NCBI RefSeq assembly: GCF_014851395.1
Contig: NW_024041150.1
Span: 46,624,465-46,688,464 of the forward strand
Direction of reading: 5' to 3'
Source of the DNA: Micropterus salmoides
Taxonomy: Eukaryota > Chordata > Actinopteri > Centrarchiformes > Centrarchidae
DNA length: 64,000 nucleotides
Position 1 is the stretch's first letter. Every line of letters starts with the position of its first letter. This document shows, in pieces, positions 10,454 through 23,400 of this stretch. The notes below the pieces were generated by a model, which worked only from the letters and a program-made list of their open reading frames with translations, made no database searches and had not been told where the DNA came from. The position numbers were made by a program, and so were the translations under genes.

Positions 10454-10618
10454 GTGAACTACACTCAGCCGCTGGTGGCCGTGAAGTTCCTGAACGCCTC
10501 CCTGAACACCGACATCAACATCGAGTGTAAAATCAACTCCAACACGCTCACCGAGGGCAGCGAGAGAGACAAGTTCGCCGGACGGGTTTCCTTCAAGCTA
10601 CGGATCAACGACAAATAG
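10454..10618 (+). CDS. atp1b2: Na+/K+-ATPase subunit beta-2, last coding exon with stop
   Basis: This terminal coding exon starts VNYTQPLVAVKFLNASLNTD and ends ERDKFAGRVSFKLRINDK before TAG at 10616-10618. VNYTQPLVAVKFLN and DKFAGRV-x-FKLRIN are characteristic of ATP1B2 rather than ATP1B1 (KYLQPLLAVQF) or ATP1B3. It supplies the sixth disulphide cysteine (IECKIN) and the sequons NYT and NAS. Acceptor: GTCTCAG at 10453. The preceding intron contains an inverted-repeat element. The exon is intact, with no sign of decay. Confidence 0.97.
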   Translation: MNYTQPLVAVKFLNASLNTDINIECKINSNTLTEGSERDKFAGRVSFKLRINDK

Positions 10619-11239
10619 ACGCCCTGCAACACACACAACACACACACACACACACACGTTACAGCTGCACCGATCCAGATGTTTAAATGTCCTCGTCCAT
10701 TAGAGCCTCAAACGCACCACTTGTGTTGCTACGTAGAACCGTTTGTATTCTAGCTCCATGATGCGTTCAATGACCGTCTGAATTATCCGTCACCTTTAGT
10801 TACAGCCTGCCCACAGTAGTCCCGTTTTGTTTTGTATGCTCTCCGATGTGATCCTCCGTACAACGGCCTGACTCCAGCTTTAACACACTGGCCCTGAGAC
10901 CGACCAATCAGCTCGCACACACGCTCTGATGTCACAGAGGACGCAGTGAAGAACAACAGGAGGACCTTCACCTCAGTCATCACGTCAGTCTGCCCGGATC
11001 AAAGATCAGATTACTGATCGCACAGCTGACGTGTTTATTTATTCATGTATTTATTTCTTATTTATTTATTGGGTTTACTGATGATGACTTTGTTTTTATA
11101 TCATTATGAATTATTTATGTGAGGTTACCTTCTGATTGGTTTCTGTAACTGCAACATCAGGCACGATTGGCTGTTCAGAAACTGTTGCAGGTTCCCACAC
11201 ATCCTGGGGAACCTGGTTTTATCACTCAGTGCAGAAACT

Positions 11240-11690
11240 AAATTACAGAAACAAGTTCTCCCTCCCCAGGAGTTTGTAACCTGGGCGTCATGCTGGAAAC
11301 ATTCCCAGACTCCGGCCCTCACTCTCTGACTCTGTGGCTGAGACTCTTTAATTACTGCAGCGTTGTCCTGTTCGGTCTGCCCTGTGAGGCGCTCGACATG
11401 GCTCCAGGATGCCCAGAACTCAGCTGCTGGAGTTTTAACATGTATAAAGTCCTGACAGCACATCACCCCCACCCTAATGCAGCTTCACTGGCTGCCAGTC
11501 AGGTCCCACACCGCTTACAAAATCCTGCTCCTCTTACATCACATTTACTCATTTGGCAGACTGTAAGTCCCGCCACGGACCTGCACAACTTTAATTTTCA
11601 CATCCTATCACGGTGTCTGCAGTCCTCTTAAAAGTTTAAAAAGTATCTTCAAGCACACCTCTTCATTGATGCATGTAGGCCCTAAACACA
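11240..11690 (+). mobile_element. L2/CR1-like retrotransposon remnant (ORF2 C-terminus)
   Basis: Degraded plus-strand coding traces in several frames: VCNLGVMLETF, FNYCSVVLFGLPCEALD and a tail FKKYLQAHLFIDAC. These match the end of L2 ORF2, where DYCNxLLxGLP and FKxxLKTHLF are usual. Frameshifts and internal deletions are present. It is a different, older copy than the element at 938-5737. Confidence 0.6.
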
Positions 11691-11699
11691 GCTCCAGAC

Positions 11700-13260
11700 A
11701 TAACATAACAGGAACCAGTTCAGAAACCAGATCCAGCATCAGATCCTACAACTGTTCAGAAACCAGAACAGAAATCATATCATAAATAGTTCCGAAACCA
11801 GTTGAGCTGCTACAACTGAAACAGCTCACTTTACTGAAGATGTGAGGAATCAGAACAGCAATATCAGAAACCAGAAAACAAACCAGGTGAGACATCAGAT
11901 CTTAAACCCGTTCAGAAAGTAGTTAGAAATGTAAACCCAATTGGAAACTAGTCCAGAACTGACAAAAAAGCTTAGTTTACTAAAGATGCGAGGAATCAGA
12001 ACATAAATATCAGAAACCAGTTCAGACATCAGATTATAAACCAGTTCACAAAACCAGTTCAGATCTTAGATCAGATTCAGACATCAGATCTTAGATCAGA
12101 TTCAGACATCAGATCTTAAACCAGTTCACAAAATCAGATCAGATTCAGACATCCGATCTTAGATCAGATTCAGACATCCGATCTTAGATCAGATTCAGAC
12201 ATCCGATCTTAAACCAGTTCACAAAACCAGTTCAGACATCAGATCTTAAACCCGTTCAGAAAGTAGTTACAGAAATGTAAAACCAATTGGAAACTAGTCC
12301 AGAACTGACAAAAAAGCTTAGTTTACTAAAGATGAGAGGAATCAGAACATAAATATCAGAAACCAGTTCAGACATCAGATCTTAAACCAGTTCAGACATC
12401 AGATCAGATCTTAAACCAGTTCAGACATCAGATTCAGAAATCAGATCTTAAACCAGTTCAGACATCAGATTCAGAAATCAGATCTTAAACCAGTTCAGAC
12501 ATCAGATTCAGAAATCAGATCTTAAACCAGTTCAGACATCAGATCAGATCTTAAACCAGTTCAGACATCAGATCAGATCTTAAACCAGTTCAGACATTAG
12601 ATCAGATCTTAAACCAGTTCAGACATCAGATCAGATCTTAAACCAGATCAGACATCAGATTCAGAAATCAGATCTTAAACCAGTTCAGACATCAGATTCA
12701 GAAATCAGATCTTAAACCAGTTCAGACATCAGATCAGATCTTAAACCAGTTCAGACATCAGATCAGATCTTAAACCAGTTCAGACATCAGATTCAGAAAT
12801 CAGATCTTAAACCAGTTCAGACATCAGATTCAGAAATCAGATCTTAAACCAGTTCAGACATCAGATCTTAAACCAGTTCAGACATCAGATTCAGAAATCA
12901 GATCTTAAACCAGTTCACAAACCAGTTCAAACATCAGATCCTAGATCAGATTTAGACATCAGATCTTAAACCACTTCAGATCTTAAACCAGTTCAGACAT
13001 CAGATCTTAAACCAGTTCACAAAACCAGTTCAGATATCAGATCAGATTCAGACATCAGATCTTAGATCAGATTCAGACTTCAGATCTGAGATCAGATTCA
13101 GACTTCAGATCTGAGATCTGATCAGATTCAGACTTCAGATTTTAGATCAGATTCAGACTTCAGATCTTAGATCAGATTTAGACATCAGATCTTAAACCAG
13201 TTCAGATATCAGATCAGATTCAGACATCAGATCTTAAACCAGTTCAGAAACATCATAAAT
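11700..13260. repeat. Degenerate minisatellite, CAGTTCAGACATCAGAT-type
   Basis: A 1.5-kb array of interleaved short modules (TTAAACCAGTTCAGACATCA, GATTCAGAAATCAGATC, GATCTTAGATCAGATTC) arranged in higher-order blocks of about 25 to 40 bp. Diverged edges (11,700-11,990) grade into homogeneous central copies (12,360-12,900). It lies in the presumed 3'UTR or flank of atp1b2. Confidence 0.88.
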
Positions 13261-13899
13261 AGTTCTGAAACCAGTTTGAAAACAGCAATCAGTTGAGACA
13301 TGAGACCAGAAACCAGTTCAGGAACCGGTCTGTCAGCCATGTTAAACCTCGCTCTCCTTGTTTGTTGCCGTGGAAGCAGCTGAATCCACAGCCAATCAGA
13401 TGCTAGCTTTAGTGACCACAGCGACAGCGTTTGGTTTCGTATCTTTTGTGTTTGTTGCCGCAGCAGAACGGCTCGTTAGTTAGATCATTAGTTTAGGTAA
13501 CGAGTTAGCAAGTCGTTAAGTTTTTTGTTCACTGTTGATTTGTTTACGTGTTTGTTTTGTTTACTATCGTCATCATGGGGGTGAGCATGACAAACGTTAC
13601 CATGACAACCAGGCCATGTGACACACACACACTCTCTCCTCACCTGTCAATCACTCTGTCGTGCCACGTGCAAACGCCCCTCCCCTCCTGTACTGCTCTC
13701 CACCAATCGTCTTCCTTTAAAGAAAGACCAGCCAATCAGGTGGTCCTGCTGTATGATGTCATATGATGCTTGTTTGTGATTGGTGGATTTCCCCTGCCTG
13801 AAAATGTCCTTGTGTTTCACAGACATTTAAAAATACAGAGAAATTAAACAGAAAAACTACAGAAACGTCTCGTGTGATTGATGTTTTCTGTCAGAGGAT

Positions 13900-15640
13900 G
13901 CACTCCATGCTCCAGATGTTCTTCATTTACTTTAACAAAATGTATGGTTACAGTAAAATAATGTGTTACAGGAGTGTGACACATCATGCAGCTGTTCATT
14001 TATTGACATTCCTCTCCTTTAGTGAACAATAATAAGAACATATGGTTTTACTGAATAATAAAGTAATTATAATGTCTTAGTATATATCTAAATAAACCTC
14101 ATTTCTCATATTAATATATATAAACGTCCCTTTTTCAGGACACTGTTTTTCAAAGATAATTCTATAAACATCCAAATGACTTTACAGAACTTTATTGTAA
14201 AGGTTGTAAACAATGTTTATCATGCTTTTTCAATGAACCAAAAACAATCAATGATCATGCACCTGTGGAACGGTCGTTCAGACACTAACAGCGTACAGTT
14301 TGTTCATTAGGGCGATCGGGCGATCAAACCAGGAGAGGCAGGGGATTTTCCTCACATTTTCTACCACACTGTTAGGTTGCTGTCTCTGAATATCGTTGTC
14401 AATCAGCATAAAGTCGTGTTCCACGGAGTCCTGCCCATTTGGGGAGATTTCAGTCTCACTTGCGTCTTTTCCAAGCCAGGAGAGAAGGAAGGACAAAATA
14501 TGTTTTTAGAGACATGAGACGTCCTTTCCTCCGGAGCGTCACCTGAAGCGATGTCCGTTTCTGATGGCCGCAGCAGCTGATCACAGCTGGATCAGCTGTC
14601 AGTCGGCTCTAAGAGCTGGAGAGACTTTTGATGGGAGTTTGTGTCTGCACACTTGTGCACTGTGTTGGTAACACAGTGTAGTAAAATCTCACAGTGCAGA
14701 GCAGCAGTATCATCTCTGTAGCAGTTACCTGTTTAACAAACACCTGCACATGAAGAATTACAGGTATGTCCTACTCACAGGATCATTTCTACTGGCACAA
14801 TGCTGATATTATCTGCTTGTATTTATTGATTCTGATTGTGAATTTGTTGTTGAATAACCCAGAATATGATCATGGGGTCTTTGGATTTATTAGACTAAAT
14901 GTTTCAGGGAAATTGAAATGATGGAACTCATATCTAAGTCTGCTTTAGCTCAGTTTTAGGCTTTCACTTTATTTCCTCTTCTGATATGTTTTAACACTAC
15001 TGCATACATTTTATTTGCAAGTCACATAACTCGTCACCGATCGATCACTGCGTTCCATCATATCAATCCAACACAGCAGCTTTCATTCATTCTTTCATCA
15101 GCTGATTTTACTCACGGAGCGGCCGGCTGCTTCCATCAGATGCAGTCGGTGAGATGGCTGGATGTGCAGGCTTTATTTTCCTTTGCTTGCTTCATTAGAG
15201 ACTTTGTGCAGTTTAGTGGTTGACTCCTTAGGCGACATGTTTTCTATGTTTTATTGTCGTCTATTTGGACCGAATACAGGAATGGAGCAGCATCACATGT
15301 GACTGAATAGAAATGACGATAAACAATGCAAAACATGTTTCTTGCTGACAGACTGACTTTAATTTTCTCCATAATAAAAGTTGATGGGATAAATAAAAGA
15401 AAATGCATATTTCTAATGAATAAAGAGTTTGTTATTCAGACCTACAATGAGATTTTAACCAGTGATGCACCTGAGTTTAATGCGTTATCTGTCCTGATGT
15501 ATCAGATCAGTCCGATCAGCTGCAGCGTCCAATCAATATAATGGCTACCCAGTAAGGGGGCGTGTCTTTCAGTAAAAGACTGAAATGCTCGCTCATAGCT
15601 CCTCAGAGATCGCTCCTCGGAGTGCAAACAGTTGTGGGGT
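13900..15640. other. Intergenic stretch with one unrecognised minus-strand ORF
   Basis: AT-rich, apparently unique sequence. The only frame of note is minus 14,496-14,278 (SFLLSWLGKDASETEISPNG, later HDFMLIDNDIQ, ending in a stop). It has no ATG and I cannot place it in a family. It could be an exon of an unseen gene or chance. Nothing else supportable here. Confidence 0.3.
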
Positions 15641-17483
15641 GCCTGTGTTACAACTACCCTCCAATTTTAACTGCACCTTAGTTACCACACACCTTATCTT
15701 TATTCCACCATATAACACTTCACAATCCATGACATGCATCCAACACAAAACAATACATTTACAGAGCCAGGCAGAAGGGTTGAAGGAGTGGGGGGGATTC
15801 TCATTGGCCTCGTGTCCTGCCCCTGGTGCTATGGGGTTGGTGCACTGGCGGCCTTGCCTGATGGGCTGGGGAGGTCGGGGCTCCCATGGCGTGGGGGCCC
15901 GCTCTTGGCCTAGGGATCTGGGGACTCGGGCTTGTAGCTTTAGCTCATTTCTGGGCAGGTGGTGTGTCCCTGGGCCCGGGGGCCCGTTGTCTCCTCTCCT
16001 CGCCTGGGCCCTCTTCGGCAGGGGTGGGGCTCCCGCTGCTTCCCCCTGCCAGCTCTCTCACAGTGGGGGCATTCGGGAGTCTCTGGGGCGCATGGCCGGT
16101 GTTTGGATGTCTGCGGTGGGATTGTGGGGCGATTGTCGATGCATCTTGATGCATTGTGCTTTTTGAGGTATATGTGCAGTGTGGGTGCGGGGAAGGGCTG
16201 TGCTCCGGTTTGTTCTGGGCTTGTGCCTCGAGTTCTCGGCCCCTGACTGGTGGGCAGGTTGTTGGTGGCATGCAGCTGAGCTGGTTGATTTTGCCTCGTT
16301 ACTGGTTTGGCTGGTGTTGCACGGCAGTCGGGGGGCGTGCTAGGGATGGGGGATGTTGGCGGCCTTAGTTTTTTCCGGCGCTTGGGGTGACGGCGGACTT
16401 TTATTGGCGGGTGCACGGTGATCTGTGCGGCGCGTTTGCTGCCGGGCTGGGACTTGCTGCTTGTGTTTCTCTCCGCTGGCTTTCGCTGTCGTGTTATTCC
16501 GCTTGCTCTCTCTCGTTTGCACACGGGATTTGCAAGGGGCTGCTGGGCCTTGGGTGTCGCCGTACTCGCGCAGTGTGCACGTTGGGTTCGTCACTTGTGC
16601 ATTGGTGTTGATGATTGCGTGGCATTTTGGTCGGTCCGGGCACTGCTCTTCCGCGGGTTCCGCTTCTTGTGTTCCGTTGGCATTACGTTGTCAACTGGCA
16701 TTTGGGTCGGGGTCTTCCGCGTTTGCATCGCGGTGCATCTGGGAGTCTTTGGTATCATTTTCTTTCACCCACCCCTATTGGCTACTGGGGTTCTTGCCTG
16801 CCTGTTGCTGGGGTAGGTGTGGCACAGTCGTGGCGTCCCACTCTCACTAACAACTACATTCTTTAAACAGGCTTATGCGCACACACATGTACACACACAT
16901 ATTCACCCACATGCACACAGACACAAACAAACTTAGGTTGTCCCTGGTAGAATTATTCCTGATGCCTTTCTTTCAGTTACTTATTTAAATAAATTATTAT
17001 TCCAGCTCTCGTGGCTGTGCTGTGTTGCTTACTTAGTGTGTGTGACTGTTTCTTGTTTTCATTTTTCTCTTAGTTGTCTTACTATGTCAGCTGTTTATTG
17101 CTGCTGTTTGGCTGGTTGTCTTTTACTATTATTTTTGTTTGTTGTTGTTTTTCTCCTCCTCAAGCCCCCCTCTCTGTTCTATGGCAGGTTTCGTTGCTTT
17201 CTGCAATTGGTGTTTCCCACAGCTTTTCCCTGTTGTCCCCACCTTCCATCCCCCTTCTCTTACATGTCTTATCCTTTCTCTGTGCTGCCTGTTTGTGCCC
17301 CCCTGTCCGGCCCGGTGACAAATCAATACTTAATTAAATAAATAACAAAACAGACAAAGGAGTATATTAATACTCTTGTTAAAATAAAATCTGTCTGGCA
17401 CAATATGTTATCCAGGTCATTATACTGTATACCAGGCTGCTGGGTAGGACAGGTTTAAAAAAAAAAAAGAAAAAAGAAAAAAG
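15640..17483 (+). mobile_element. GC-rich retroposon-like block ending in an A-rich tract
   Basis: A sharp compositional island (about 15,780-16,850, G/T-rich on the plus strand) is followed by ordinary AT-rich sequence, an AATTAAATAAATAAC stretch and an A-rich end (17,454-17,483). It has no continuous coding frame; open frames on both strands reflect base composition only. The structure fits an untranslated region of an L1/Tx1-type retroposon, and an L1/Tx1-like RT fragment follows immediately. The family is not certain. Confidence 0.4.
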
Positions 17484-17863
17484 GATCAAGAAATAAATCG
17501 GTTAATAGAGTTGCAAGCCAAATTACATGATCTTTACCTTGTCAGAGCTCATGGTGCATTGATCATTTCACACGCTAAATTGATTGGGGCAGGTGAAAAA
17601 CCTCAGGTCAGACAACAGAGGAATTCAATTGTAAGCTTGATGATAAATGGAGGTTTACTCATTTTATTCCAGGTTATACTCCTCAGATTACTCCTTGATA
17701 GGAGCTGATACCTTATTTGAGAAAATCAGGAACACTATCCCTCATATCGAAGACTCCTTTCAGCAGCTTTGTGAGTCTGAACTCAGAATTGAGGAACTGG
17801 ATTTAGCGATTTTGAAGATGGCTATAAACAAATCCCCTGGGATGATGGGATGGACTTACAGCT
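17484..17863 (+). mobile_element. Tx1/L1-like retrotransposon fragment (ORF2, before the RT core)
   Basis: Plus-strand pieces LIELQAKLHDLYLVRAHGAL then HAKLIGAGEKP and, after a frameshift, FYSRLYSSDYSL, LRIEELDLAILKMAINKSPG resemble the region of L1-clade ORF2 that leads into the RT domain (typical xxGEKPTKYF, FYxxLYSS, AIxxMxxxKSPGxDG). It is truncated right after the KSPG motif, where the next repeat begins. Confidence 0.7.
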
Positions 17864-18610
17864 AGAGGTCGACCGATATGTTTTTTTTCACGCCGATGCC
17901 GATACCGATCTTTTGAAATCCGGGTCGGCCGATGGCCGATTAATGCTGCCGATTTATTTTGGCCGATATTTGGTCGATATTTGCTTGGTTTTTAACCTCT
18001 ATTTGCACCGAACTGAAGCACAGAAATCCGCGTTGATATTCGGTGCGGTAGATAACGGTCGTTAAGGTTCCAGTGCCGTATTAGCACCGGGTCTGTCTGT
18101 AGCTACCCGTTAGCAAAGCAAAGCCAGTCTGTCACTAGCCTATAGTGCGTTGGTCTCTTTTTTATTACTTATTTCTCTGCATTGAGTGACAACCCTCTCA
18201 AATATAAGACACACAAACAGAACAAATAAAAGTCTGATTCACTCTGTAGTTGCAAAATTATTGCTTACTTATTGTGACATGATAGCAACTCTTCTGTGAT
18301 AATGCAACTTCAACTACGATCCAAATTAGCCGAATGTCATGTGTCTTATTCAGGTTTTTTCTCTAAGTTGGCAGTAACATATCAAAAGTTTTTAATTAAA
18401 TATAAAGGAGTAATAAGAATTGAATCCTTACAGTTAGCTCCTTAGGCACTGGATGAGGTCTGCTGCTCACTCGGCTGGAAAATGACTCTAGCGGCAGCGC
18501 GCGTCAAACACGTGTTCCACGACAACACTAGGCTGCCCACAGATGCGCCTGCCTAATAATCGGCTTGATATACTTGGATATTGGCCGATGCCGATTATGT
18601 TAAAAAATGC
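17863..18610. mobile_element. Interspersed repeat with CGACCGATA/GCCGAT ends
   Basis: Begins AGAGGTCGACCGATATG with many GCCGAT words (17,866-17,975). It ends with a mirrored cluster (TTGGCCGATGCCGATTATG, about 18,580-18,598). The middle holds unrelated non-coding sequence. Such GCCGAT-rich ends are frequent in fish genomes as non-autonomous elements. No coding capacity; boundaries approximate. Confidence 0.5.
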
Positions 18611-18654
18611 CACAAATATTTGAAGGAAAGAACAGTGTGGGCTTTTGGGCAGGA

Positions 18655-18945
18655 CTAGCTTGTGATTGACAGGTTGCTACCATGGCAACCTTTACAACAG
18701 GGTTTGGTTAACCTTTTAATTTTTCATAATTTTAATTACATTTGATTACATTTTAGTTTAGTTTTTTAATATCCAGGATGTATTTAATAACTGATTAAAC
18801 ATGTTAACAATATAACAACTTATGAGTCTTTGGTTTTGTTTTAACACTGATATATATATAACTTTTGGAAAGAGGGTCAGTAAGATTCAAACCTGCTGGC
18901 CCAGTGGGGCCAGTTGGAGAAAAGCTTAACGTTGAGCCCTGCACA
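18655..18945. repeat. Left copy of a direct repeat flanking the 19.3-23.4 kb array
   Basis: Starts CTTGTGATTGACAGGTTGCT, continues through ATATCCAGGATGTATTTAAT and ends near TTGAGCCCTGCAC. A closely similar sequence in the same orientation lies at 23,707-24,080. Probably a piece of an interspersed element; no coding frame. Confidence 0.8.
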
Positions 18946-19330
18946 ATATATATTGTAAGACTTGTATTAGATTTACTTGACTATAGCCATACTGTTCAAG
19001 GAAGTGGATTTGTTTTGCTTTGAGATTTTTATAAAGTTTAGTGACAAGTGGCCCCTCGCACGGAACCCCGCTCTCTTGGGTTACCATCTCCAGGCTCCCT
19101 TAGCTCAGTATGAACTCAGATACCACTCAGGAAAAAGGCCGACCTCTGATAACAAGCTAGTTTCAACACCACGTAGGGGAGAGCAAGGGCAAAAGTACCA
19201 TTTTCCAGAAAAACCTGATTTTAAAAGAAAATGTTCAAACAGATATGTTTTTGCTGCAGTGACTAACTCACAGGTGTGGTCTCTCAATATCAGGTGGTAT
19301 TTTGTACAAAGGTAGAACAACTTCTGTACA
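18946..19330. other. Unassigned sequence between repeat blocks
   Basis: A short unique-looking stretch. A plus frame (18,977-19,315) and its antisense are both open, without recognisable motifs. I see no supportable gene. Confidence 0.3.
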
Positions 19331-22300
19331 ATTTCACTTTAAATAGTGGCACAATAAAAGATAAATGGCTAACACATAAAATATCAGTATCATTAGCTGC
19401 TAAGTTGAGACATAATAAAGACCAACATTCGGCCAACACGTAAAATATCAGTAACATTAGCTGCTAACATTAGTCATAATAAAAGATAAATGGCTAACAT
19501 ATGAATTATCAGTAACATTACTTGCTAACAATCATAATAAAGAGTAACATCCAGCGAACATGTAAATATAAGTATCATTAGCTGCTAACTTGAGACATAA
19601 TAAAGAGTAACATTCAGCGAACATGTAAAATATTAGTATCTTTAGCTGGTAAGTTGAGACATAATAAAGAGTAACATTCAGCGAACATGTAAAATATCAG
19701 TATCATTAGCTGCTATCACTCATAACTAAGAGTAACATCCAGCGAACATGTAAATATCAGTATCATTAGCTGATAACATTAGTCATAATAAAAGATAAAT
19801 AGCTAACATATAAAAAGATCAGTATCATTAGCTGCTAACTTGAGACATAATAAAGACCAACATACCGCTAACATGTAAATATCAGTATCATTAGCTGCTA
19901 AGTTGAGACAAAAGAGCAACGTTAAGCTAACATGTAAAATATCAGTAACATTAGCTGCTAATAATCATAACTAAGAGTAACATCCAGCGAGCATGTAAAT
20001 ATCAGTATCATTAGCTGCTAACTTTAGCATTCAGCTAACATGAAATATATCAGTAACATTAGCTGCTAACTTGAGACATAAGACCAACATTAAGCTAACA
20101 TGTAAAATATCAGTATCATTAGCTGCTAAATTGAGACATAAGACCAACATCCAGCGAACATGTAAATATCAGTAACATTAGCCATAATAAAGAGTAACAT
20201 CCAGCGAACATGTAAATATCAGTATCATTAGCTGCTAACATTAGTCATAATAAAAGATAAATAGCTAACATATAAAAAGATCAGTATTATTAGCTGCTAA
20301 CTTGAGACATAATACAGACCAACATTCCGCTAACATGTAAAATATCAGTAACATTAGCTGCTAATAATCATAACTAAGAGTAACATCCAGCGAGCATGTA
20401 AATATCAGTATCATTAGCTGCTAACTTTAGCATTCAGCTAACATGAAATATATCAGTAACATTAGCTGCTAAGTTGAGACATAAGACAAACATTCAGCTA
20501 ACATGTAAAATATCAGTATCATTAGCTGCTAACTTTAGCCATAATAGAGAAACATCCAGCGAACATGTAAATATCAGTAGCATTAGCTGTTAAGAGTAGT
20601 CATAATAAAGAGCAACATTCAGCTAACATGTAAAATATCAGTAACATTAGCTGCTAACAATCATAACTAAGAGTAACATCCAGCGAGCATGTAAATATCA
20701 GTATCATTAGCTGCTAACATTAGTCATAATAAAAGATAAATAGCTAACATATAAAAAGATCAGTATTATTAGCTGCTAACTTGAGACATAATACAGACCA
20801 ACATTCCGCTAACATGTAAATATCAGTATCATTAGCTGCTAAGTTGAGACATAAGACCAACATTAAGCTAACATGTAAAATATCAGTATCATTAGCTGCT
20901 ATCAATCATAACTAAGAGTAACATCCAGCGAACATGTAAATATCAGTATCATTAGCTGCTATCAATCATAACTAAGAGTAACATCCAGCAAACATGTAAA
21001 TATCAGTAGCATTAGCTGCTAACTTTAGCCATAATAAAGAGTAACATCCAGCTAACATGTAAATATCAGTATCATTAGCTGCTAACTTTAGCCATAATAA
21101 AGAGTAACATCCAGCTAACATGTAAATATCAGTATCATTAGCTGCTAAGTTGAGACATAATACAGACCAACATTCCGCTAACATGTAAATATCAGTATCA
21201 TTAGCTGCTAAGTTGAGACATAAGACCAACATTAAGCTAACATGTAAAATATCAGTATCATTAGCTGCTATCAATCATAACTAAGAGTAACATCCAGCGA
21301 ACATGTAAATATCAGTATCATTAGCTGCTATCATAACTAAGAGTAACATCCAACGAACATATAAAATATCAGTAACATTAACTGCTAAGTTGAAACATAA
21401 AGACAAACATTAAGCTAACATGTAAAATATCAGTATCATTAGCTGCTAACTTTAGCCATAATAGAGAAACATTCAGCGAAAATGTAAAATATCAGTATCA
21501 TTATTATGTCTCAAGTTAGCAGCTAAAGACCAACATTCAGCTAACATGTAAAATATCAGTATCATTAGCTGCTAACAATCATAACTAAGAGTAACATCCA
21601 GCTAACATGTAAATATCAGTATCATTAGCTGCTAACTTGAGACAAAAGACCAACATTCAGCGAACATGTAAAATATCAGTATCATTAGCTGCTAACTTTA
21701 GCCATAATAGAGAAACATCCAGCAAACATGTAAATATCAGTAGCATTAGCTGCTAACTTTAGCCATAATAAAGAGTAACATCCAGCTAACATGTAAATAT
21801 CAGTATCATTAGCTGCTAAGTTGAGACATAATAAAGATCAACATTCCGCTAACATGTAAATATCAGTATCATTAGCGGCTAAGTTGAGACATAATAAAGA
21901 GTAACATCCAGCTAACATGTAAATATCAGTATCATTAGCTGGTAAGTTGAGACATAATAAAGAGTAACATTCAGCGAACATGTAAAATATCAGTAGCATT
22001 AGCTGCTATCAATCATAACTAAGAGTAACATCCAGCGAGCATGTAAATATCAGTATCATTAGCTGCTAACTTTAGCATTCAGCTAACATGAAATATATCA
22101 GTAACATTAGCTGCTAAGTTGAGACATAAGACAAACATTCAGCTAACATGTAAAATATCAGTATCATTAGCTGCTAACTTTAGCCATAATAGAGAAACAT
22201 CCAGCGAACATGTAAATATCAGTAGCATTAGCTGTTAAGAGTAGTCATAATAAAGAGCAACATTCAGCTAACATGTAAAATATCAGTAACATTAGCTGCT

Positions 22301-23400
22301 AACTTTAGCCATAATAGAGAAACATTCAGCGAAAATGTAAAATATCAGTATCATTAGCTGCTAACTTGAGACATAATAAAGACCAACATTCAGCTAACAT
22401 GTAAAATATCAGTATCATTAGCTGCTAAGTTGAGACATAATAAAGAGCAACATCCAGCGAACATATAAAATATCAGTATCATTAGCTGCTAAGTTGAGAC
22501 ATAATAAAGACCAACATTCAGCTAACATGTAAAATATCAGTAACATTAGCTGCTAACTTGAGACATAAGACCAACATTCAGCTAACATGTAAAATATCAG
22601 TATCATTAGCAGCTAACATTAGTCATAATAAAAGATAAATGGCTAACATGTAAAATATCAGTATCATTAGCAGCTAACTTGAAACATAAGACCAACATTC
22701 AGCTAACATGTAAAATATCAATAGCTGCTAACAATCAAAATAAAGAGTAATATCCAGCGAACATGTAAATCTCAGTATCATTAGCTGCTAACTTGAGACA
22801 TAAGACCAACATTAAGCTAACATGTAAAATATCAGTATCATTAGCTGCTAAGAGTAGTCACAATAAAGACCAACATTCAGCGAACATGTAAAATCTCAGT
22901 ATAATTAGCTGCTAACATTAGTCATAAGAAAAGATAAATGGCTAACAAATAAAATATCAGTATCATTAGCTGCTAACTTGAGCCATAATAAAGAGTAACA
23001 TCCAGCGAACATATAAAATATCTGTAGCATTAGCTGCTAACAGTCATGATAAAGAGTAATATTCAGCTAACATGTAAATATCACTATCATTAGCTGCTAA
23101 CTTTAGACAAAAGACAAACATTAAGCTAACATGTAAAATATCAGTATCATTAGCTGCTAACATTAGTCATAATAAAGACCAACATTCAGCTAACATGTAA
23201 ATATAAGTATCATTAGCTGCTAACATTAGTCATAATAAAGACCAACATTCAGCTAACATGTAAAATATCAGTATCATTAGCTGCTAACATTAGTCATAAT
23301 AAAGACCAACATTCAGCTAACATATAAAATATCAGTAGCATTAGCTGCTAACTTTAGCCATAATAAAGGATAAATGGCTAACATGTAAAATATCAGTATG
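19330..23400. repeat. 4-kb minisatellite, about 60-64-bp unit (ATCAGTATCATTAGCTGCTA)
   Basis: About 65 head-to-tail copies of an AT-rich unit. Its modules are AACATGTAAAATATCAGTAT, CATTAGCTGCTAA, a variable middle (CTTGAGACATAATAAAGA, CATTAGTCATAATAAA or AATCATAACTAAGAG) and CAACATTCAGCT. Middle variants recur in blocks, showing higher-order duplication (for example 19,960-20,080, 20,370-20,450 and 22,020-22,100 share one order). One 24-bp inversion occurs inside. Stops are frequent; nothing is encoded. Confidence 0.95.

Larger units (their letters stand above)
10619..13900 (+). other. Probable 3'UTR / downstream flank of atp1b2
   Basis: Starts directly after the stop codon. It holds a CA microsatellite (about 10,630-10,658), an AU-rich tract with ATTTA motifs (about 11,035-11,070), an L2 remnant and a degenerate tandem array. 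A possible poly(A) signal ATTAAA lies at 13,843-13,848, followed by a GT-rich stretch. The end of the transcript is an inference; an earlier cleavage site cannot be excluded. Confidence 0.4.

Noticed and set aside
15585..16866. Several overlapping frames on both strands in the GC-rich block
   Set aside because: Base composition removes stops; no motif, no consistent frame, and the block looks like untranslated retroposon sequence.
19330..23400. CRISPR-like regular repeats
   Set aside because: Variable modules, no unique spacers of constant length, a eukaryotic context and a typical minisatellite structure.
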